From: Oscheius sp. JU75
Taxonomy: Eukaryota > Nematoda > Chromadorea > Rhabditida > Rhabditidae
DNA length: 64,000 nucleotides
Reading direction: 5' to 3'
NCBI GenBank assembly: GCA_037178855.1
Contig: JASJZC010000001.1
Span: 6,324,001-6,388,000, forward strand
The notes beneath the pieces are model-generated. The model did no database searches. It was given only the letters and a program-made list of their open reading frames with translations, and was not told the origin of the DNA. Below are positions 19,891 to 30,160 of the stretch, piece by piece. Position 1 is the first letter of the stretch, and each line of letters starts with the position of its first letter. The translations under genes and the position numbers were made by a program.

Positions 19891-21101
19891 TAATTCAGAT
19901 CTCTTGATGGCTGGACAGTCCAATTGGCTGTACCCACAGCAGATCTCCTTCCAGATTTGAAGGCCTGATAATCGAGAATCTCGTTATCTGTCACGTGGTC
20001 ATTTGAATGAAACAACTCCCCATTCCCTCCACCAACCCGACAGAAGATTATCCGGAACAACAAGTTATCACCCGGGGCCGGTACTCGGTACAAACAGGCG
20101 TTATCCCTCTCATCCCTCTTTGTATCCCTAACTTGATGACTCATTCGGCTACGTCTCATTTGGAATCCTTCCAGTTTTTGGAGGATTTCTGTCCGTGTTT
20201 TGGTCTCTTGTACATGAGTCTTCTCCATATATACCTCGTTTGTCATATCCTACTTTTACAATTAACATCTGATGTCTTTATGTATCACATGTCAACTCTT
20301 ATTCTACATTTACTTGTTGTAAAAAGCGTCTGTAAAACAAGGCCGGATTACAGTGGACAATGATTGTAGCTTTTTCCGTCAATTGTTATCCCAAATTAGA
20401 GTTGACAAGACCGTCAGGAAGTTACAAAAGAATTACCGAGTAGCTCCGCCAGGAGCGTAAGCGACTGGTCTATTTCAGTCTCTGTTCCTGATTCCTTACA
20501 TTCAAGTAAGATTCCGTTTTATTTAACTGCAGAGTTTTGACCCACGAAATAGATAGATTGTCTGGTCAAAGCATTTTGTTTGTTTTAAGTTTGGTCTTTC
20601 CTGTCCGTAATTTTTAGCTGAAGCTAGTTACCCCTATTTCATAGTCATTCATGGGCATATCTCTTCTATTCTTCTTTCACCAGACATTAGTCTGACCAGA
20701 TTCCTCCCAAACAGTGATCTCCGAGAGGCTGTCTATCTGGATCAAAAGACTCACCGCTTTGGACAAGGGTCGCGTGATTAAAGTAGTTTGTCCTTTGTCG
20801 ATCCTACCAATAAAACATACGTGTTGATATTTCCTACTGCCCAAATTCCACTTGATCCCTTCCATATGACGATTGTTGACAGTCTAGTGTCGTCTCTTAT
20901 ATGAGGACTGTTTTTCGTGCTGCCCTCATTTCTGTATTTGGCTACTTTCCCCCTTCTCTCCCTCCTCTTTCACTCTCGGCTGCCGGAAGCAGTGACCGGA
21001 AGCTACCCCTTTGAGGGGAAGGGGTGGAGGTACAACTATACACTATATAGTCTTCATATTTCGCCTTTTGTTTTGAACTTCTTTTTTTCAGCTTCACACA
21101 C
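19891..21101. other. region of coding-like remnants upstream of the sushi gene
   Basis: No intact gene could be built here. Short blocks read like protein. One is at 19900-19965 (D-G-W-T-V-Q-L-A-V-P-T-A-D-L-L). Another is at 20690-20900, in one frame broken by a single TAA (F-L-P-N-S-D-L-R-E-A-V-Y-L-D-Q, then S-F-V-D-P-T-N-K-T-Y-V-L-I-F-P-T-A-Q). They may be exons of the gene starting at 19417 or of a lost neighbour. The TTTTTTTCAG at 21082-21091 is a likely acceptor (trans-splice or 5'-UTR) for the sushi gene. Confidence 0.4.
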
Positions 21102-24100
21102 ATGATTTGGCTTTGGCTCTTGCTTGCCGAGCCGATACATTCACAGTCTCCATGCACGCGGGGACATCCTGGTCAACTAGCTACAGTCGCAGTCTGGGTC
21201 AAGCACAATGACTCCTTAACGACGTTTCGAATAAGCGACGAGGATCTGACAGATGAGGGCTTTCAGAAGAGCCCAGCAGATCGAGATCTGTTTCAAGTTC
21301 AGCTCGGCCGTCAGCCCGGTAGTTGCCCTGTTGGATTGTGTGCCCTGCGGCTGAGCTCGAGTAAAAAGAAGAAAGACGGTATTGCTCTTAGTTTAAACGA
21401 TGACAAAGAATTTTTTTTTAGAAGTGTTCCTTCAGCAAGAAGACATCTATACTCTACCGGAAGGCTACGAGAACCTACAGGACGACTTCTATTGTGGAAG
21501 AGCGTACGGCGATTGCGGAGCAGACGTTCCCATCTACCGTCTGACTAGAGGAAAAGGTCCTGACGCGATACCAGCCTACAGTATTGACTCGACTGCCTCT
21601 GTACCAGGTTTCTCGCGAGATCCGAGACCGATCTGCTATGGTTGGAGCGACGGTACAGGGATGAGACGGCCAGTCAGTGGAGATGGATGTCTCAAGTACC
21701 AGTCAGTGGCCAATGGACAGGTTAGCTGGGATCAAGAAGAAAACAATCCCTTTCAGATAATCTATTCCGTGGAAGAAACCTCAAGTCTTGCTGTCGGAAC
21801 AACTGCCACTCTACACTGTTCCAGTGGCTATCTCTCAACTGGACCGTCTAGCGCCCTCTGTACTCGAACTGGATGGAATCCAAAGGACCTCGGCACCTGT
21901 TCCAAATCCAATCGACCCACAGCCCCAGTCAACTTACTGTCAACAGGATCTGCGAACAATGGTGCCGCATGTACAGCCGCTGCTACTGTCAAAAATGCCG
22001 AAATAATCTATTCACAACTGGAGCATTCTGGTAAGTTCACTAAAGTCGTTGTAAGAGTCTCTTGTAGGAAAGCTCCCCTCTGGTACCAGTGCCTCAGTTC
22101 TCTGCAATTTGGGCTATGTCGCAACCGCAACCAGTTCTCCAAAATGCGACAACGGCGACTGGATTGGACAGTGGCCGAGCTGTGTTTCCGCCGAAAAGGT
22201 CCACTGTCCGCCGATGGCAACTCCGTCTGGATCGAAGGTACGAGAATCTAGTTCTGGGGGATGCAAACAATACAGTAATGCGATTGTACTTGTTCAGATT
22301 TGGGGTACTTACAATGCGAGTAAACAATCAGATTATGACATCATTTTGGAAATGAGGTTTCAGATTTCGTACGAGCCTTCGGAAACTCCACTATCCATTG
22401 GCTCCACCGCCACTCTCTCGTGTCCTTCTGGATCTGCCATAGCCGGAGCTACGAGATCCACTTGCGGAAAGACCGGCTGGCAGCCAAAGAGTCTCGGTCT
22501 TTGTGTTTCGGTCAGTTCATTGAATCCACCCAGTCCTTTAACAGCAAAAATGCTTCAGAGTAAACGCGTCAAAAGACAGGTACCCAGCTCGATCTATCTA
22601 TCCTCTACGCTATAACCTTATGCTAATAACCTGATTCTTTCGAGCTGTTGCAATCACAGTGACCTACTACTTACAGGGTCTTCCTTGTCTGGCCCTGGCA
22701 GTCCTCGGTGGAACTCCAAACTACATTCAAGCCAATCCAAATGTTCCATATGCCGCGGGAACGTCTGCGATTATCACCTGTAATGCTGGATATATCTTAC
22801 AGGTATGTCTATGGTGAACACATAAAACTGATTCAGGGATCTGGATCATCGGTTTGCTCGAACGGACAGTGGTCTCCTGCACCAGGAACTTGCATTCTGT
22901 CTTCCACTGGCATTTTTCCTGGTATGTAGTCACTTTTTTTCTAACATTCCATTTCCAGGAACAATGAACTCTGGCAGCATTGGAGCATCTTGTCTTGATC
23001 TGTTGGCCCCTTTACCCGGATCTGGATCCATCACCTACAGTCTCCCAGCCGCTAGTATGTCAAATCTTTAATGACAGATAATGACTTTCAGCCCTCGGTA
23101 CTCATCCTTCGGCTACAGTGGCTACTCTGACGTGTTCTTTGGGAACCACAGTCTCTGGCTCTCTCTCCGCTACCTGTACCAGTGGTGTCTGGTCTCCTCC
23201 CACACTGGGTACATGTGTCGCGAGTACGATCGGAGGAATTGGCGGTGTGCCAGGTATCGGCGGGAACAGTCTTCTGGAGTGTGCCAATCCGGTCGTCGTC
23301 AATGGCCAGATCAGCTACTCGACAAGTTCTGCTATTGAGCCGGTCAAGCCTGTCGGTTCTGTGGCAACTCTTATCTGTAATGGAGGATACATTGTGTCGG
23401 GAACAGCTTCAGCCACATGCCAATCCGGAATCTGGTCTCCTCCATTGGGTACCTGCAATCCGACTCTTGGATCTATTGGAAGTCCCGGAACCGGGTCATG
23501 TTTGCTCGGTGTTGTACCTCCACTAGGTTTAAAGATTCGAAAAGCAGCTTTACTTTGATTCAGGTGCTACGGTAACCTATTCGAACGGAGCTCTTGTCGG
23601 CCCATATCCATCAGGAACACAGGCTCGTCTGACTTGTCCCGGAGGCGGAGTTCCGAGTGGTTCGATTCAGGCAATGTGCTCGGTAAGTCAATCAGACCAA
23701 CTCTTAAAGGGAACGGGGTTCAGAACGGTCTCTGGAATCCGGCCACATTCGGACTTTGTCCTCCCATTATTGGATAATAATATTATTTTGGTCATAGAGA
23801 TTTTTGTACAAATAAAACTTGAACTACTGTCTTTTCTATGTAGCGAATAGTGTAGACGCTTTTAACCAACTCGCTAGAGTAGTTTCTCCTAACTAACGTT
23901 TGAAAGGAACTGATCCGAACAAAAATGGTTGGATCTTCCTGTCAGAAGTATGATCTCAAACCATGACGGATAATGAAAAGTAGTGTCGCAACATAACAAA
24001 GGGTATTTCTAAAATTCGCCCAAAGCTCCCACTTCAGAACGGCCAATGGAGTCCATCCACGCTCTCTTGTTCGCCTACTGGCACAGGTGGAACAGGGACT

Positions 24101-27100
24101 ACCTGTCCGGCCGTTCTAGCTCCTTCCGGTGGAAATGTCGTCTATTCACAGGTTGAAAAATGTATTACAAATAGAAATCTCTTTTTAGCTAGCAAACTTC
24201 GGCTCCTACAACACTGGAACAACTGCTACTTTGACGTGTCAAAGCGGGGCTCTTTCCGGATCTTCCACCGCCTCGTGCCAAAACGGAATCTGGTCGCCTA
24301 CGTTGGGTACCTGCACGGGAGGGATTGGTGGGATTGGAACGGGATCTGGAACTTGTAACATGTTGATCCCGCCAATGGGCACAACTGTGGCCTATTCAGC
24401 ACAAGGTCCTTTTGGACCATTCAATGCGGTATAGACTGAGAGAGTTGTGAGATAACGAACCTATAGGGAACGACAGCCAGAATAACTTGTCTAGATACAG
24501 GCCAACAACTCATTGGTAGTAGTGTGGTGACGTGCACCTCGGCCCAATGGACTCCTTCAATAGCTGCAGCCAGTTGTGCTCCATCTGGCGTCTCCAATAT
24601 GCAGTGTCCCTTCGGTGTTTCTCCACCATTTGGAGCAACTGTGACCTATTCATCTGGAAGTAGTTTTGGTCCTTTTCCCTTAAACACGATCGCGACTATG
24701 CAATGTACCTCTGGATCTATTCAAGGACAGTCCTCCTCATCGTGTGTCAATGGACAATGGTCTCCACAGTTGGGAACATGTTCTGGATCTGGACCTGCCA
24801 GTACAGGTTACTAGCATTCAATCAGGTAACTCCTGTGTCTTTAGGCAGTCAATGCTTTGCCGCAGTTACCGTACCCCTAGGAGGTACTGTCACCTACTCT
24901 GGAGGTCAGATATTCGCACCATTCACATCCAACACCATCGCGACATTGACCTGCTCCTCAGGATTTGTTCAAGGTAAGACAAGCAGAGGTATTCGTATGA
25001 AGTGTTAGGTTTGTCTACCGCCTCCTGTAGTAATGGCCAGTGGACCCAGCTAGGAACATGTTCGGGGTCAGGAACAGGGACAGGAACCTCTTGCCCCTCA
25101 GCTATCGTTACACCAATTGGAGGCACTGTGAGCTTCTCCAACGGAGCTATTTTCGCACCTTTCCCGTCAGGAACGACTGCAACATTACGGTGTACGACTG
25201 GTACAGCAACAGGCTCGACTATTTCCACTTGCTCCAATGGAGTCTGGAACCCGTCCACGTTCAGTACATGCTCTACTACTGGCACTGGTACAGGATCTCA
25301 GTGTTTTGTAGGAGTGACAGTTCCCTCTGGAGGGACAGTCAGTTATTCTGGAGGACAACTGTTTGCTCCGTTTACCTCCAATACCATCGCGACCTTGACC
25401 TGCACCACTGGATTTGTCCAAGGTTTGCTCACAATCTCGTCATCACAAGTTCTAGGTTTATCAACTGCAACATGTAGTAACGGGCAGTGGACACAGCTGG
25501 GAACATGTTCGAATACGGGAGGCTTAGGAGGAACGAGTTGCTCTTTCGGAGCCAGTACCCCAATAGGAGGCACAGTCAGTTACTCGAATGGACAGACTTT
25601 TGGTCCATGGCCTAGTGGGACAACAGCTACGTTGACCTGTTCGGGTTCGCTTCCTATTGGAGCCTCGACGTCAATCTGCTCCAATGGACAGTGGACACAG
25701 ATGGGAACGTGTTCTGGATCTGGAACAGGCTCCACTGGTTAGAAGAGATTGAATATAGGACTTTATTTTGTTCAGGTAGTCAATGCTTTGCAGCAGTTAC
25801 AGTACCCTCCGGAGGGATGGTTTCCTATTCTGGCGGACAAACCTTCGCTCCTTTCTCAGCCAATTCTATTGCTACGCTGACCTGCTTTACTGGGGTCATT
25901 CAGGGTGAGTAACCAACAATAACAGAAGAACTGACTCTCAGGCTCTTCTACCGCCTCCTGTAGTAATGGCCAGTGGACCCAGTTGGGAACATGTTCGGGG
26001 TCAGGAACAGGGACAGGAACCTCTTGCCCTTCAGCTATCGTTACACCAATTGGAGGCACTGTGAGCTTCTCCAACGGAGCTATTTTCGCGCCTTTCCCGT
26101 CAGGAACGACTGCAACATTACGGTGTACGACTGGTACAGCAGCAGGCTCGACTATTTCCACTTGCTCCAATGGAGTCTGGAACCCGTCCACGTTCAGTAC
26201 ATGCTCTACTACTGGTACAGGCGGTAGTCAGTGTCTCTTTGCTCCAGCCAATCCAACAAGTGGCAGCCTGTCGTATTCTACTGGCAGCAGTTTCGGACCC
26301 TGGCAGTCGGGAACCACCGTTACTTTGACATGTCCAGCTGGACAGTTCCCTCAAGGCACAAGTACAGCTACCTGCTCAAATGGACAATGGACATCGTTGG
26401 CCACAAGCTGCTCAACGAACCCGTCAACAGGTTAGGAAATCTGTTGCGAAGATCATAAACTTTACTGTTGTGTCTTGTCTGTTCCAGTGTTCATATTGTA
26501 TTTCTTTAGCCGGATGTACTCCTTTTTCATCGCTCGCCAGTAGCATGAGCGGCGGGATTGCAATGTATTCCCCTGCTCCAACTTCGAATATTCAAATCGG
26601 TTCAACAGCTAGTCTCATTTGCAATACAGGGTTCTCTCCTTCCGGAGTAACCTCAGCCACCTGTACTCAGTTCGGCTGGCAGCCCACATCTTTAGGATTC
26701 TGCAGTCAAACTGGTACTCCAAGTCGCTCTCTCCTGTCGCTTATTTGCCAATTTTATGCTTGGCCCATTTTTATCCAAACAGATTGCTCGTTTAAACAAA
26801 AGCGTTTTGCAGGCTCGATTGGAGGGACCGGAATCTCGTGCTCTGCTCAGACTACTCCTGCCTTCGGGTCAGTAACCTACTCGACTGGTGGAAGCTTTGG
26901 ACCTTTTTCAACTGTGAGTCATGAATATGAGTACAGACGATCGTTCAGGGAACCACCTCCTTCTTGTCCTGCTCTTCTGGCTACTCCATCTCTGGATCAT
27001 CTACCTCAACTTGTACTAACGGAGTCTGGTCACCGCCGTTTGGAACGTGTATCTTTGGAGCTAGTGGAAACACGGGATCTCAATGTTTTACGGGTCTCAC

Positions 27101-28131
27101 AACTGTTGCGGGTACAGTAATTTACAGTAATGTGAGTCAAAAAACCCATAATAATATGTTAGACTAACCCAGGGCCAACAGTTCGGACCTTGGAATTCAG
27201 GAACTACCGCCACCTTGACCTGTCCATCTCCTTCTTTCTTATTATCAGGTAGAGAACTTTCAGGTTTTCCTTAATATGTCTTAGGATCTTCCTTTTCCAC
27301 CTGCACGAACGGACAATGGAATCCTACCCAGTTGGGACAATGTAGCTCAAGTAGTGGTGCTCTCACAGGAGGTTCCTCATTCTCCTCCTGTCAAGCAGTA
27401 CCTCAAATTCAAAGTGGAACAGTTGAATTCAGTACTGGTATCCCCTAAAAATCTATTTAGGTAACGTACAGTAACTTCGGACTGGCTCCTTATCCGGAGG
27501 GGACGACTGTCACTTTGGTTTGTCAATTTGGTACCCAGCTGTCAGGTCTCTCCACTGTTACTTGTCGAAGTGGTGGATGGTCGCCGTTCCCGGGTTAGTA
27601 ACTAGTATTTCTATCGAGCATGCTGCTTTAGGTCTCGGCTCCTGTCTGTCCATGCTTCGGTCGCCAGCCAGATTTGTCAGCCGTCCAGTTCTCGACTCTT
27701 CCTTGAACTCTACAGATGGCTGTCCTCCCCCCAAAGCTCCTCCACACGGAGAAATTACATATTCCGAGCCAGAAGACCACGGTTTATATTCCCAAGGAAC
27801 GACGGCAGCTCTCCGTTGTCTGGACGGTTTTGGGAAGAGAGGAGCCAGTTTCTCGACATGTCGATCTGGAATGTTCCGGCCACTATTGGGCAGTTGCGAC
27901 AGCGAAGACCAGTCCCTACTGGGCGTCTGTCTTCCTCTCCAGACGCCCATCAATGGAAGAGTCAGCTACATTCAAGCCTCGGTTACAACTTCTTTGGAAG
28001 CTGGTTCGACAGCCCTGCTGGATTGTGACGATGGCTATGCGATAGGTGGTCGAGCAACATTGAGTTGTTCAGCTGAGGGCAGTTGGCTTCCGGAAGACGG
28101 TTTTGGCTGGTGTGAACTGACAAATAGGTGA
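21102..28131 (+). CDS. large secreted sushi/CCP-repeat protein
   Basis: Twenty-four exons, whose phases all agree, encode 1,867 residues. Start ATG 21102 opens a signal peptide (M-I-W-L-W-L-L-L-A-E-P-I-H-S-Q). A unique Cys-containing region of about 200 residues comes next. Then follow more than fifteen CCP (sushi) modules, each with the pattern G-x-V-x-Y-S, T-A-T-L-x-C, S-x-x-C-x-N-G-x-W-x-P and G-x-C. Gly/Thr/Ser linkers separate them, mostly one module per one or two exons. No membrane helix or GPI signal is visible; the C-terminus is soluble (W-C-E-L-T-N-R), so the product is extracellular. A basic K-R-V-K-R site at 22563-22577 suits furin-type cleavage. CCP modules mediate protein-protein binding at synapses, in matrix and in immunity; the partner is unknown. 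A short isoform ending at 23777 is likely. AATAAA is at about 28163. Confidence 0.88.
23724..23777 (+). other. alternative terminal exon of the sushi gene
   Basis: The donor after 23682 can splice to 23724, giving N-G-L-W-N-P-A-T-F-G-L-C-P-P and a stop at 23775-23777, with AATAAA about 35 bases later (near 23812). It can also splice to 24038 (N-G-Q-W-S-P-S-T-L-S), continuing the long form. Both acceptors are in phase 0 and code for the same part of a CCP module. The short form would have 728 residues. Confidence 0.65.
25014..25282 (+). repeat. 269-base tandem duplication inside the sushi gene, copy 1
   Basis: Copy 2 is at 25947-26215, offset by exactly 933 bases, with only about five substitutions and no indel. 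The unit encodes the end of one CCP module, a Gly/Thr linker and most of the next module (T-P-I-G-G-T-V-S-F-S-N-G-A-I-F-A-P-F). Confidence 0.85.
25947..26215 (+). repeat. 269-base tandem duplication inside the sushi gene, copy 2
   Basis: Partner of 25014-25282. The near-identity extends to synonymous sites, so the duplication or a later conversion is recent compared with the rest of the gene. Confidence 0.85.
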
Positions 28132-28232
28132 TATCTCAGCGAATTTTCAGGTTGTCAAATGAATAAATAAATTTGCGATCTATTTTATTCATGTCATAGT
28201 CTGATTGCACGCTCTCATCTTTTCGATAGAGA

Positions 28233-29595
28233 TCAATAGCCCGGTGGCGTCCGAGGAGGTGGACAATGGTCGCACGTGCCTCGTTCTCCATGATTTCCAT
28301 CTTCTCCAGGGTTACCGGCTGGGCCAGGTCGTCCGTAGGGACCGGGGTTTCCTTGGTCTCCTATAGCAGAGAATTTGATTCAATATTTAAATGGCAAACC
28401 TTGTGGTCCAGCTGGTCCAGTCTCTCCGGCCTTTCCACGGTCTCCCGGTACTCCAGGAGGTCCTGGAGGACCCATATCTCCTGCAAGAACCAATTGGAAA
28501 CAAGAACTTGTTTACTAACCAGGACGGCCAACTGGACCAGGAGGAGCCTCCATCTGAATCTGTTTTCCAGGCTCTCCTTTTTCTCCTAAAAGCTTCAGTT
28601 AAATTCCTCAACTGGATTACTAACCAGGTCGTCCAGGGTAGCCTGGCGGTCCGCTAGGACCAGGTCTACCTTGTGGACCCTTCTCACCCGCTTTGCCTGG
28701 CCCTCCTGGCTCTCCAGCATCTCCCTAAATAGTAACCTAATAATTTTACCACAGCCGAATAACCGCATAGCCTCTAGGACCCTTGTCTCCAGGAGATCCA
28801 GCAGGACCTGGTGGACCAGGAGGACACTCTCTGACACAATTAGCAAGGGCAGACGCCTCGTCGCTGCTAGGAGCTTCGGCATCCTGACCAGGCTGACCGT
28901 CGTTTCCGGGCTGACCGTCCTTTCCATCATCACCATCAGAACCGGGCTCACCTTTACTTTGGTTTATAACTGTTCGATTTTTATACCTGCTGGTCCGGGT
29001 GGACCCATTTGGCAGCCACAACAACTCTCCTCCGTGGGTTGGGCGACTACCTCAGCTTCAGGCAAGCGACTACCAGAAACGGATTCGCCTTCTTTGTTAG
29101 CATAAGAATCGGGTGTCTTGGCTCCAGAAGACACATCCGCAGCCGGTGCCGGACCATTACCCACTGGGTACTTGGCTTCTTGTCGACGTTGACGACTACG
29201 AGTATGTTTTGGAGTTCCTGACTTTGGCTCACTTTGTTGTGATGAAGTGTCCGAACAGCCATCTTCCGCTGCTCTGACCCTTCTCTGCTGCTCTCTTGGC
29301 TCTCTCAATTGTGGGCTCTACTCCCTTCCCAATAGAAACAGCCACCACCTCGCTCCAAAGGTCTCGGTTCCTCGCCTTGCAGAAGTGAACATCGTCCATC
29401 AGGGACGAGTGAAGACGCTGCACATTCTGGTAAGCTAAAGGAACGATGAGGATACAGCCGAGAATCGTAACTGTAGAGGCTGCTACTGCGAGGAAGGCGG
29501 ATCTAAACAATTAAATCTGTGGTAGTACAAATCTTGACTCACCTCCGGAATATCTTAAGCTCGGCGACTTCATCCTCACAAAGCGGCTCCTTCAT
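28233..29595 (-). CDS. cuticle collagen ending PPRTPPGY
   Basis: Eight exons (29595-29543, 29502-29349, 29284-28987, 28951-28764, 28724-28625, 28585-28520, 28480-28400, 28360-28233) give 355 residues with consistent phases. The N-terminal nematode cuticle collagen domain is textbook: R-S-A-F-L-A-V-A-A-S-T-V-T-I-L-G followed by V-P-L-A-Y. A R-R-V-R site after it fits convertase cleavage. An unusually long Gly-poor stretch of about 85 residues, rich in Ser, Gln and charge, comes before C-C-G-C and the first Gly-X-Y block. A second interruption contains C-V-R-E-C. The end is C-D-H-C-P-P-P-R-T-P-P-G-Y. The exon 2/3 junction was chosen to keep frame and to give the R-R-V-R site; it is the least certain splice. 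Convergent with the sushi gene, 101 bases apart. Confidence 0.88.
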
Positions 29596-30160
29596 GTTCA
29601 GAGAAGAGAAATGGAAAGCTGAGGGAGAAGTGTCGAAAGGTCTCTTTTATAGTCGCTGGACAATCGGACTTGACGATCTAAGGAGTAAGATTGCGGACCG
29701 AGAATGCGGAAGGCGTCAAGATCAGATAGAGAAAGCTGGTAAAACTGTTTCTCCCTTACTCTCTCTCGATAGAGGCTAAACTAACGAACTCGAATCTGCT
29801 AGCAGTCAACTAAAGCTGGACATAGTGCGACTGGACGCAATTACCCTGGCAAGAAAGAACTCCGAAGGATCTCCAGCCAGGTACAATATACCAGTTTGTG
29901 GTGGAATGTATAGGCGATTGGAGCTGTCTCTTCAGTTTGGAGAAGTTTATACTGTTTCAAATGCTTCTTCAAAATGATTTTTATTACTCAGAGCAACGGA
30001 TAACAAATTCAAAACAAAATGTTAGACTCAAAAAGTCTAGGTCTCTAAAAGAGAGTAAAAGGCGGGGTTATAGCTACCAAGGGGGAGAAAGGGGTACAAA
30101 GAGATCGGAATATTGTTTGGAGTAACTGGCAGCTGGTAGATTAAGGAAAAGAAGACAAAT
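29596..30160. other. intergenic between collagen and AT-hook gene
   Basis: Upstream region of the collagen and 3' flank of the AT-hook gene, both on the minus strand. No coding exon or RNA gene was recognised. Confidence 0.5.

Noticed and set aside
23778-24037. a separate second sushi gene starting after the stop at 23777
   Set aside because: No ATG or signal peptide in the gap; the exon at 24038 starts in mid-module and needs the upstream donor at 23683.
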